This document shows positions 39,411 through 48,773 of a stretch of 64,000 nucleotides of DNA, one piece after another; the first letter of the stretch is position 1, and each line of letters starts with the position of its first letter. This DNA is from Mesocricetibacter intestinalis. Its GTDB lineage: Bacteria > Pseudomonadota > Gammaproteobacteria > Enterobacterales > Pasteurellaceae. Location: positions 186,001 to 250,000 of the forward strand of contig NZ_SNYQ01000003.1 in the NCBI RefSeq assembly GCF_004363295.1, given 5' to 3'. Under the pieces are notes generated by a model. That model was given only the letters and a program-made list of their open reading frames with translations, was not told the DNA's origin and did not search any database. A program made the position numbers and the translations under genes.

Positions 39411-39944
39411 GTGCAGTCGGAAACGGAACAGATTTTATTTGATCAACAAATGATGGCTTATGCCCTCAAGCTGGCGGATAAAGCCGAAGCCTTAGGGGAA
39501 ATCCCCGTAGGTGCCGTACTGGTGGACGAGGCGGGTAATATTCTTGCCGAAGGTTGGAACCTTTCCATCGTAACCTCCGACCCTACCGCTCATGCGGAAA
39601 TCCTTGCCCTGCGCCGTGGCGGACAGAAACTGTCCAATTACCGTTTATTAAATACCACCTTATATGTTACCTTGGAACCCTGTACCATGTGTGCAGGGGC
39701 AATTTTGCACAGCAGAATCAAACGATTGGTTTTCGGAGCGCCCGATTACAAAACCGGTGCGGTGGGCTCCCGTTTCCATTTCTTCGAGGATTATAAGATG
39801 AATCATCAGGTTGAAATCAGCGGCGGCGTACTGCAACAGGAATGTAGCGAAAAACTCAGTCGTTTTTTTCAAAAACGGCGTATGCAGCAGAAGCAACAGC
39901 GCGCGCAGCAAAATCAGCAAACAGCAACAAATAAAGAAGAATAG
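39411..39944 (+). CDS. tadA: tRNA-specific adenosine deaminase
   Basis: TadA converts A34 of tRNA-Arg(ACG) to inosine; two copies of that tRNA gene lie 10 kb to the left. The 177-residue product has the zinc motifs THAEILALRRGG (His-Ala-Glu) and LEPCTMCAGA. The start is GTG at 39411. The last 25 or so residues (QQKQQRAQQNQQTATNKEE) form a Gln-rich extension beyond the catalytic fold. It ends the rppH-tadA run, before a terminator. Confidence 0.94.
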   Translation: MQSETEQILFDQQMMAYALKLADKAEALGEIPVGAVLVDEAGNILAEGWNLSIVTSDPTAHAEILALRRGGQKLSNYRLLNTTLYVTLEPCTMCAGAILHSRIKRLVFGAPDYKTGAVGSRFHFFEDYKMNHQVEISGGVLQQECSEKLSRFFQKRRMQQKQQRAQQNQQTATNKEE

Positions 39945-39975
39945 CTAAGGCTATCCCCCTTGGTGGCAGGGCTAT

Positions 39976-40014
39976 AAAAATACCGGCAATCCTTTCGGAC
40001 TGCCGGTATTTTTT
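39976..40014. terminator. Bidirectional terminator between tadA and groEL
   Basis: A perfect 13-bp stem whose arms begin with AAAAA and end with TTTTT, so it can stop convergent transcripts from both sides. Confidence 0.92.
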
Positions 40015-40033
40015 ATCCTAAAACGGAGGGAGA

Positions 40034-41737
<1,704 letters not shown>

Positions 41738-41740
41738 TTA

Positions 41741-42031
41741 TTATTCAACAATTGCCAGAATATCGTTTTCGGAGATGATTAATACTTCTTCACCGTCGAT
41801 TTTTTCTGTTTTCACGCCGTAGCCGTCATTAAAGATAACGGTATCGCCGACTTTAACATCTAGCGGCTGTACGCTGCCGTTTTCTAAAATACGTCCTTTA
41901 CCCACCGCCAGTACTTTGGCGCGTGTGGATTTGGTCGCGGCGGAACCGGTCAGAACAATACCGCCGGCAGATTTGGTTTCCACATCTTCACGTTTAATAA
42001 TGACACGATCATGTAATGGACGAATATTCAT
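41741..42031 (-). CDS. groES: Co-chaperonin GroES
   Basis: The 96-residue Hsp10 that caps GroEL. It shows [27 protein letters not shown], including the mobile loop ([14 protein letters not shown]), and [16 protein letters not shown]. Preceded by a GAGGAAAATCCAA ribosome site and a heat-shock promoter. Confidence 0.98.
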   Translation of the reverse strand: MNIRPLHDRVIIKREDVETKSAGGIVLTGSAATKSTRAKVLAVGKGRILENGSVQPLDVKVGDTVIFNDGYGVKTEKIDGEEVLIISENDILAIVE

Positions 42032-42080
42032 TTGGATTTTCCTCTGTAAATTACTAAAAGTATGATTAACGACAAAACCT

Positions 42081-42109
42081 TATATGGGGATAGCAGATAG
42101 GCTTTCAAG
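42081..42109 (-). promoter_or_regulatory. Sigma-32 promoter of groES-groEL
   Basis: On the minus strand CTTGAAA (42109-42103) is followed by 13 nt and CCCCATATA (42089-42081). Both elements match the sigma-32 consensus (CTTGAAA ... CCCCATNT) with correct spacing. The groES ATG lies about 50 nt downstream. Confidence 0.92.
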
Positions 42110-42122
42110 AGCAAAAAAACAA

Positions 42123-42599
42123 TTATTTTAATTTTTTATCCTCATCCGCTTCTTTCTCATACTCCGCTTCAAAAATATCCTCCCCGTCCCCCCGAGCGCG
42201 ATAAAAACTCGCTCCTGTAGTACGCCGGAAGGCAGCGCCGATAAAGTTAAAACCTTTGCCGATAAAACGCTCGATGGCAAGTCTTACGGGCGGCAGTAAC
42301 AGAAAAACAGCACATAGATCCGTTACAAATCCCGGGATCAGAAACAATATTCCCGCGCCGATCCAAAGTCCGGATTTTAGCAATGAACGCGTCGGAATTT
42401 CACCCCGGGCGATTTGTCGCCTTACGCCGATAACGCTGTACCAGCCTCGAGTTCTAATCATGCCGATACCAATCAAGGCGGATAGGATTAATAGCAGAAT
42501 AACCCCGAAAGCACCGATTAAATCCCCCAGCCAGAGGATCAGGGATAATTCGATATAGATAAATAAAAAGGCAAACAGCAGAAAAATAAACAAAGGCAT
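42123..42599 (-). CDS. fxsA: FxsA family membrane protein
   Basis: A 158-residue inner-membrane protein with four hydrophobic segments. FxsA (YjeG) in E. coli limits F-plasmid exclusion of phage T7 when overproduced; its normal job is unknown. Family stretches are ELSLILWLGDLIGAFG, RTRGWYSVIGVRRQIARGE and LLLPPVR. I chose the ATG at 42599 behind TTGGAGCGCCGCTT, although the frame is open to 42698. In E. coli too fxsA lies directly upstream of groES. Confidence 0.88.
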   Translation of the reverse strand: MPLFIFLLFAFLFIYIELSLILWLGDLIGAFGVILLLILSALIGIGMIRTRGWYSVIGVRRQIARGEIPTRSLLKSGLWIGAGILFLIPGFVTDLCAVFLLLPPVRLAIERFIGKGFNFIGAAFRRTTGASFYRARGDGEDIFEAEYEKEADEDKKLK

Positions 42600-42704
42600 A
42601 AGCGGCGCTCCAAAATTTTGAATAATAGGTTTTGCGCCTTTAGATATTGGGCGGCGGCAAGGGCTTTTCAAGCTGAATTTCAGATAAAAAATATGCAAAA
42701 AAAG

Positions 42705-42713
42705 ACCGCACTT
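42705..42713 (-). repeat. DNA uptake signal sequence core, left arm of a pair
   Basis: ACCGCACTT, left arm of the acrB terminator. Confidence 0.9.
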
Positions 42714-42719
42714 TAAATC

Positions 42720-42728
42720 AAGTGCGGT
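42720..42728 (+). repeat. DNA uptake signal sequence core, right arm of a pair
   Basis: AAGTGCGGT, right arm of the acrB terminator. Confidence 0.9.
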
Positions 42729-42755
42729 CTGAAATGCGGAAGTTTTTCCTTTTAA

Positions 42756-45700
42756 TTAATGGGTGCCGTTACCTGCTGCAGGATTTTCTTCAAACACAGG
42801 TAAAGGTTTATGTTCGCTGGCTACATAGGAATAAATCACCGGTAGCACGAACAGGGTAAACAATGTACCTATGGCAAGTCCCGCCACAATTACAACCCCC
42901 ATACTGAAGCGCATCACCGCGCCGGCACCCGAAGCGTATAACAACGGAATCAAACCGGCGATCATCGCTGCGGTGGTCATCAGAATCGGACGTAAACGAA
43001 CTCGCGCCGCCGCCGTAATGGCTTCGATTCGATTCTTGCCGTGATTGAGCTGCTCTTCTTTCGCAACTTCACACATCAGAATACCATGTTTGGTAATTAA
43101 GCCCACCAGCGTAATCAGTCCCACTTCGGAATAAATATTGAGGGTTGCTCCCGCCACGCCGAAGTAGCTGAGGAGATTCAGTATTAATAACGCACCACTA
43201 ATGGCCAGAGGTACGGATACCATGATCACCATTGGATCGCGAATAGATTCGAACTGAATCGCCAATACTAGGAAGATAATGACCACCGCCAGCACAAAGG
43301 TTGTGGCAAGCGCATTACCTTCCTGTACCAATTGACGGGCTTCGCCTTTAAAGTCGTAGCTGTATCCCTGCGGTAAATCCTTGGCAGCTTCTTGCAACCA
43401 TGCGATAGCATCACCCACGGTAACCAACGGCACCAGTTCGATTTCGGCCGAATTCAACTGACTGAAACGCGCCAGCGAAGAAGGCTGGGATTCAAGCTCC
43501 ATACTAATCAGGCTGGATAAAGGTACGCTGATTCCGTTAGAGGCGGAGATATAATAATTTTTCATACTTTCCGGCGATAGGCGTTTATCCCGTTTTACCT
43601 GAGAAATCACCTTATAAGCACGACCGTCGATATCCACTCGGGTAATGGTGGCTTCGGACAGATAGCTACTTAATGTGGTACTGATCTGCTGCATGGTGAT
43701 GCCGTAAGAACCCGCTTTTTCCTTATCTACCTTAATGTTGGTCTGTGCGGTATTAAATTCCAGACTTAAGCGGGAATAAGCGAACAATCCGGACTGTTTG
43801 ATTTTTGCTAAAAAGTCCGCGGCCGTATCCGCCAAATCTCTGGTCGAGCCCGGTGAAGTCAGTACAAAGACGACCGGAGGTCCCTGTTCGCCGGTATCAA
43901 TTTCCGGGAAAGAGAAGCCGGAAACGGAAATCTCAGGAATACTTGCCGCCTGTACGTTTAAGCCCGCCATAATTTCGCTTTGGGAACGTTCACGCTCGTT
44001 CCAATCCTTTAAGGTGGCGATAATCAATGCTTGGTTGGTATTAGGCGCACCGGCAATCACTTGCGAATACTGCATTTCGGGCAGTTGGTTTAATAAAGCT
44101 TCGTACTGCTTCGCCGCATCCTGTACATAGTCAATATTAACGTTAGCAGGTGCAGTCGCCATTCCCAGGAAGGCCCCTTTATCTTCCGTAGGCGTCAATT
44201 CGCTGGACAGGAATTTAAACATTACGGGCAAAGAGAGGAATATCAGCGCCGCAAATACCAGTACCAGTTTACGGGTCTGCATAACCAGCCCCAGAATATT
44301 ACTGTAAATATCGGTAATCTTGGTTAAAGTGCGGTTTACCCGTTCTTCCAGTTTGGAACTTTCGTGGGTTAGCATTTTGCTCGACATCATAGGCGACAGA
44401 GTCAGTGCCACAACCCCGGAAATCAGTACTGCTCCGGCCAGGGTCAGCGCAAATTCTTTAAACAGGGTTCCGGTGATTCCGCCCATTAACGCCATCGGAG
44501 AATATACCGCAACCAATGCAATGGTCATGGAAATAACCGGCACGGCAATTTCTCTGGTACCTATAATCGCAGCGCGGAACGGAGTTTCCCCTTCTTTAAT
44601 ATGCCGGTCCACATTTTCCAGTACCACGATGGCATCGTCCACCACCAGACCTATGGCAAGAATTAATGCCAATAGCGTCATCAGGTTGATGGAGAAATCA
44701 AACATCTGCAACAGCATAATTACCCCGATCAAAGAGATCGGAATGGTAATAATCGGAATCAGGATGGCTCGGAACGAACCGATAAACATCATAATTACCA
44801 CTAAAACGATTAATACCGCTTCGCCGATGGTATGAATAACATCATTGATAGAACTGTTAATCGCAATGGTTTTATCGTACAGAATTTCACCTTTGATACT
44901 GTCCGGTAAATTCTGTTTAATACTGTCGAATAAAGGTCTGATATTGCCTGCGACTGTCAGCGGGTTGGCGGTAGCCGTCGGTTCGATACCCAAAACCACA
45001 GCTTCCGCACCGTTTGCAGTTGCGCGGGTATTGTCGCTTTCTTTATTTAGCTCCACATCCGCCACATCACGCAGACGCACCAGTTTATCCCCGTCCGAAT
45101 AAACGATCAGGTTACCCAGTTCTTCTACGCTTTTTGTAGTGGTTTCCACTTTATTTTTATAAATATTGTAGTAACCCTTGGCACTACCCGCCGCAGTTTG
45201 CACGTTATTGTTGGACAGCGCGGTCATTACTTCGGTAGCGGAAAGATTCTGTCCTGCCAGTTTCTGCGGATCCAACCAGATACGCATCGCATATTCCGCC
45301 GCACCGTAAATTTCGACTTTCGCCACCCCTTCAACGGTAAACAGCTGCGGCTTAACCACACGTTCGATATAGTCCGTTACCTGACTGGAGCTGAGCTTAT
45401 CGGAAACAAAGCTGATATACATAATCCCCGAACCGCCGGTCGAAGAAGTAATGCTCGGATCTTCAATACCGGAAGGCAGCTCGGAACGTACGGAGTTAAC
45501 CTTCGCCAATATGTCCGCCAACGCAGCATTCGGATCCGTATTCAGCTTCATTTTGACCGTGATGGAAGAGGAACTCGGACTGCTGGTGGAAGATAAATAA
45601 TCGATATTATCTGCCTGAGCAATGGCTTCTTCCAGTTTAGAGGTTACAAATGCCTGAATCAGACTGGCATCAGCTCCCGGATAACTAGTGGATACCGAAA

Positions 45701-45833
45701 TCACCGTTGTGGTCATTTTCGGATATTCGCGCACGGTCAGCTTAGAAATCGCCTGCAAACCGAGAATCACGATCAACAGGCTGATAGAAATCGCCATCAC
45801 CGGACGGCGAATAAATATATCTGTAAATTTCAT
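42756..45833 (-). CDS. acrB: RND multidrug efflux permease, AcrB type
   Basis: A 1025-residue HAE1-family RND pump that exports drugs using the proton gradient. Helix 1 (PVMAISISLLIVILGLQAI), the helix 4 proton-relay Asp pair (IGLVVDDAIVVLENV), the GSFRAILIPIITIPISLIG segment and the C-terminal GLITKHGILMCEVAKEEQ are visible. Two large periplasmic loops follow helices 1 and 7. It lies 21 nt behind acrA. Several RND subfamilies look alike at this level, so the name follows the Haemophilus locus. Confidence 0.9.
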   Translation of the reverse strand: MKFTDIFIRRPVMAISISLLIVILGLQAISKLTVREYPKMTTTVISVSTSYPGADASLIQAFVTSKLEEAIAQADNIDYLSSTSSPSSSSITVKMKLNTDPNAALADILAKVNSVRSELPSGIEDPSITSSTGGSGIMYISFVSDKLSSSQVTDYIERVVKPQLFTVEGVAKVEIYGAAEYAMRIWLDPQKLAGQNLSATEVMTALSNNNVQTAAGSAKGYYNIYKNKVETTTKSVEELGNLIVYSDGDKLVRLRDVADVELNKESDNTRATANGAEAVVLGIEPTATANPLTVAGNIRPLFDSIKQNLPDSIKGEILYDKTIAINSSINDVIHTIGEAVLIVLVVIMMFIGSFRAILIPIITIPISLIGVIMLLQMFDFSINLMTLLALILAIGLVVDDAIVVLENVDRHIKEGETPFRAAIIGTREIAVPVISMTIALVAVYSPMALMGGITGTLFKEFALTLAGAVLISGVVALTLSPMMSSKMLTHESSKLEERVNRTLTKITDIYSNILGLVMQTRKLVLVFAALIFLSLPVMFKFLSSELTPTEDKGAFLGMATAPANVNIDYVQDAAKQYEALLNQLPEMQYSQVIAGAPNTNQALIIATLKDWNERERSQSEIMAGLNVQAASIPEISVSGFSFPEIDTGEQGPPVVFVLTSPGSTRDLADTAADFLAKIKQSGLFAYSRLSLEFNTAQTNIKVDKEKAGSYGITMQQISTTLSSYLSEATITRVDIDGRAYKVISQVKRDKRLSPESMKNYYISASNGISVPLSSLISMELESQPSSLARFSQLNSAEIELVPLVTVGDAIAWLQEAAKDLPQGYSYDFKGEARQLVQEGNALATTFVLAVVIIFLVLAIQFESIRDPMVIMVSVPLAISGALLILNLLSYFGVAGATLNIYSEVGLITLVGLITKHGILMCEVAKEEQLNHGKNRIEAITAAARVRLRPILMTTAAMIAGLIPLLYASGAGAVMRFSMGVVIVAGLAIGTLFTLFVLPVIYSYVASEHKPLPVFEENPAAGNGTH
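44327..44335 (+). repeat. DNA uptake signal sequence core
   Basis: AAGTGCGGT inside acrB, in the codons for RTLTK on the opposite strand. Confidence 0.75.
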
Positions 45834-45854
45834 TCAATACTCCGCGAACTGAAA

Positions 45855-47051
45855 TCAAAGATTTGTTTTTTCAGCCGGTTGAGAGGTGCCGACGCCTTCC
45901 TTATCCGCTACAACGACCAGGCTGCCGTTACTTAAACGTTGCTGCCCGCCGGTAACGATTTTATCGCCGGCTTTCACATCATTGCCTTTTAACTGGGCGT
46001 AAATTCCCTGTCTATCTTTGGTAAATACGGTGATCTGCTGGGCCCGATACATTTTATCCAGGGCAGGATTACCTTCCAGTTTCGCCTTATCTTCATCGGA
46101 AAGCGGTTTTAGCACATAAGCCAGTTCGCCGTACATGTTATAGGTGATAGCAACCTGAGGCACAATGATTTGATTTTTTTCCGTCGGTAATGCCAAACGT
46201 AAACGAGTAAACATACCGGATAATAATTTACTGCCGTCTTCGCGAATAAAGGTGGCCTGCACATCCACCAAACCGGTAGACTTATTAATCGCAGGCTCTA
46301 TTGCCGTTACCAAAGCTTGGAAGGTTTCGCCGGGACGGGCGTCCGAAGTGGCGGTAACTTTCTGACCTATATGTAAGTCGGATAAATTATTCTGAGAAAT
46401 GGAGAAGTCCACTTTCATCTCACTGTTATCTTCGACCCGTACAATATTAGTACCTGTGGTTACATATTGACCTTCATTTACCTGCACGATACCGGTAACC
46501 CCATCAAAAGGCGCCAAAATTCTGCGTCGTTCAATAGAGGCTTTCAATGCGCTGATATTAGCTGTCAGCTCGTCATAGGTCGCCTTAGCATTATCCAATT
46601 CCTGTTGTGATACGCTTTTTGAGCGGAACAGGTTGGCATAGCGTTGGTAAGTTAAACGCGCCGACGGCAATTGAGCCTCGGAAGCCTTTAAAGTTGCGGT
46701 TTCTACCTCTGAATCCAACTCCACCAGTAAATCGCCTTTTTTAACCTTCTGACCGGACACCACCAGAATCTTCTTCACCGTACCTGCAGCTTCCGCACTC
46801 AGCATCGCGCCTTGATTCGGACGAATCAATCCCGTGGTTTCTATTACCGGCGTCCATTCCTGATAATTTACCGTCATTGCCGTTACCGGGCTGGAAGGCT
46901 CGGGCGCACTTTCCATCTTCCATTTCATTCTCAGCCCTTTAACAATATTCAACCCGATCACGCCCACCACAATCAGTAAGGCGATAATTAATCCCGCCTT
47001 TAACCAGAATGCAGAAGCACGCTTGGATTTGTTCGTTTCAACTTGACTCAT
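45855..47051 (-). CDS. acrA: RND efflux membrane fusion protein, AcrA type
   Basis: A 398-residue periplasmic adaptor linking AcrB to an outer-membrane channel. One N-terminal membrane anchor (KAGLIIALLIVVGVIGLNIV) replaces the lipobox of E. coli AcrA. The lipoyl half-motifs follow (AEAAGTVKKILVVSGQKVKKGDLLVELD and RRILAPFDGVTGIVQVNEGQYV regions), with a hairpin between them, then the beta-barrel. No tolC-like gene is nearby, so the channel must be encoded elsewhere. Confidence 0.9.
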   Translation of the reverse strand: MSQVETNKSKRASAFWLKAGLIIALLIVVGVIGLNIVKGLRMKWKMESAPEPSSPVTAMTVNYQEWTPVIETTGLIRPNQGAMLSAEAAGTVKKILVVSGQKVKKGDLLVELDSEVETATLKASEAQLPSARLTYQRYANLFRSKSVSQQELDNAKATYDELTANISALKASIERRRILAPFDGVTGIVQVNEGQYVTTGTNIVRVEDNSEMKVDFSISQNNLSDLHIGQKVTATSDARPGETFQALVTAIEPAINKSTGLVDVQATFIREDGSKLLSGMFTRLRLALPTEKNQIIVPQVAITYNMYGELAYVLKPLSDEDKAKLEGNPALDKMYRAQQITVFTKDRQGIYAQLKGNDVKAGDKIVTGGQQRLSNGSLVVVADKEGVGTSQPAEKTNL

Positions 47052-47078
47052 AAAACACTCCGTAAGCCTTAATACATG

Positions 47079-47651
47079 TTATTTCTGAAAAGAACGCCAG
47101 GTTCTTTCAATAATTTCATCCAACCGTTCATCAGATATAACTTCCTTAAAATATAGCTGTCTGAACGCTAAATTCATTGGGATTTCCAATCCCAATGAAA
47201 ATAAAATACTTGCCGGCAAATCACAAACAACGCCTTGCGTTTTTGCCCTTTGACAAAAGTTATGCCAGACGCTGTTTGTTTCAAATTTCTTACAAATATT
47301 TTCAAAACCGGGTAATAACTGATACTGTCGCAGATTCTGCACGAAATTCGGATTATTCAGTAAAAACGTCCAGGCATTCCGCCACATTTGGCGATACTGT
47401 ACGAAAAAAGAGGCGTTTTCATCCAAATGCAGCCTCACCGCCTCTTCAAAACAAACGAACACCTGCCAAGCAAAACGCTCCAGCAACTCTTCCTTGCTTT
47501 TAAAATAAATATAGATAGTACCGGGAGAAATATTCGCTTCTTTGGCAATTTTATGCATCGACAGGTGATGTAATCCGTCTTTTGCCATTAATCGCTCCGT
47601 AGCGGCAAAAATCTGCCCCGTCATATCATTTTCAGTTTGAGATTTACGCAT
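47079..47651 (-). CDS. acrR: TetR family repressor AcrR
   Basis: A 190-residue TetR-type regulator, first gene of acrR-acrA-acrB on the minus strand. The N-terminal HTH is LSMHKIAKEANISPGTIYIYFKSKEELL (helices around residues 24-55); the C-terminal ligand domain is less conserved. Expected to repress its own operon by binding the inverted repeat 37 nt upstream and to be released by pump substrates. Confidence 0.85.
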   Translation of the reverse strand: MRKSQTENDMTGQIFAATERLMAKDGLHHLSMHKIAKEANISPGTIYIYFKSKEELLERFAWQVFVCFEEAVRLHLDENASFFVQYRQMWRNAWTFLLNNPNFVQNLRQYQLLPGFENICKKFETNSVWHNFCQRAKTQGVVCDLPASILFSLGLEIPMNLAFRQLYFKEVISDERLDEIIERTWRSFQK

Positions 47652-47687
47652 AAAATATCAACAAATAAAGATAAATACCGGTGGATG

Positions 47688-47705
47688 AATGAACGTTCGT
47701 TCATT
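47688..47705. promoter_or_regulatory. Likely AcrR operator
   Basis: A perfect inverted repeat AATGAACG-TT-CGTTCATT, 37 nt upstream of the acrR start. Size and shape are typical of TetR-family operators. Confidence 0.75.
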
Positions 47706-47737
47706 TTATGTATTTTTTTCTTTTAGGCAAGAAAAAA

Positions 47738-47767
47738 GCGATCAAAAAAACAAATTTTTTTGACCGC
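47738..47767 (-). terminator. Terminator after ftsN
   Basis: GCGGTCAAAAAAA paired with TTTTTTTGATCGC (one mismatch), followed on the minus strand by TTTTTTC. It lies about 130 nt past the ftsN stop and just upstream of the acrR operator. Confidence 0.8.
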
Positions 47768-47897
47768 TCTTTATATTTTTATGCTTTTTAATTAATGCGC
47801 CTGGCACGGCATAAGTTTTATGCAGATAAGACAACGGCCCTATGGCAAAGCCTAAACCGAAAAAATTAATTTTTTCTTAACCCGCGCTTATTTTTTC

Positions 47898-48695
47898 CTA
47901 CATACCGATAATTACACAGCCGGTTATCGCTGCCGCCTGTTTCTGAGCGGCGGATGCCGCACTGCGATCGCCAATCGGCCCGATAACTACCCGATTCCAG
48001 TCGGCACTCGGGTTGACCCGGGCATTTAACCCCGTCATCACTAAACGGGCCTGCAGATTTTCCGCCTGCTCCCTGTTCTTAAAAGCACCGCATTGTAGAC
48101 CGAATTTTGCGCTTTTAGCACTTTCCGTTTTTTTCACTTCTTTTACCGCCTCCGCTTTTTTTGCGGCCTCGGCTTTCAACTGCTCATTTCTTTTCAGCTC
48201 TTCTTTTCTGCGCTGCTCCGCTGCCGCAAGCTCTTCTCCGCTAACGCTGCTTTGCTGTGCCGGACGTGCGGATTCTACAGGTACCGTAATCTCTTCCTGT
48301 CTGTTTGCAGCCGCCTCGGCTTTTTTCGCTTTTTCTTCCGCCTGCTGTCTTTCTCTTTCAGCCAGACGCAATAACTCTTCTTTCTGCTTATCACTTAACT
48401 GCAGATTCCGTTCACTCTGAGCCGCATCGGTCGGTACGGTACGGCTCTCCAGTTCTTTAATATAAGACCAGACTTCCTCGGGCCGACTCGGCAATTGGCT
48501 TTTCGGCACCAGCTTATTATCCGTCGTACGTTCGACAGCTACACCCTCTTGCGCTTTTTCCTTTAATAAATACAAGCCCGCCGCAAAACAAACCACCAGA
48601 ATCACGGCAATACATAACAAAACGGGCTTATTTAATCCGCCTGCTTTCTTCTTTTTTCTCGAATTGCTGCGCACAGCATAATCACGTTGCACCAC
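47898..48695 (-). CDS. ftsN: Cell division protein FtsN
   Basis: FtsN is a late divisome protein that activates septal peptidoglycan synthesis. The 265-residue product begins MVQRDYAVRSNSRKKKKAGG (GTG start), resembling the E. coli start MAQRDY. One membrane helix follows (LLCIAVILVVCFAAGLYLL, about 27-45), then a long charged periplasmic linker rich in Lys, Glu and Ala (coiled-coil-like, 105-200). The C-terminal SPOR domain (GLQCGAFKNREQAENLQARL ... VVIGPIGDRSAA) binds denuded glycan. Its neighbour priA is a conserved linkage; cytR, between them in E. coli, is absent. Confidence 0.88.
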   Translation of the reverse strand: MVQRDYAVRSNSRKKKKAGGLNKPVLLCIAVILVVCFAAGLYLLKEKAQEGVAVERTTDNKLVPKSQLPSRPEEVWSYIKELESRTVPTDAAQSERNLQLSDKQKEELLRLAERERQQAEEKAKKAEAAANRQEEITVPVESARPAQQSSVSGEELAAAEQRRKEELKRNEQLKAEAAKKAEAVKEVKKTESAKSAKFGLQCGAFKNREQAENLQARLVMTGLNARVNPSADWNRVVIGPIGDRSAASAAQKQAAAITGCVIIGM

Positions 48696-48773
48696 AATAA
48701 CTTATCTCTACTGTTTTAACGAATACAAAAATAGGCTAATTCTACTTAAGTTTAAACTTATTGACTAGCCTTT

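Larger units (their letters stand above)
42703..42730 (-). terminator. Terminator of acrRAB made of two inverted uptake signals
   Basis: An 11-bp perfect stem (AGACCGCACTT / AAGTGCGGTCT) with a 6-nt loop, 25 nt past the acrB stop. Read on the minus strand the stem is followed by TTTTTTGCATATTTT. Each arm holds a complete uptake signal core, so the element works as terminator and as paired uptake site. Confidence 0.92.
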
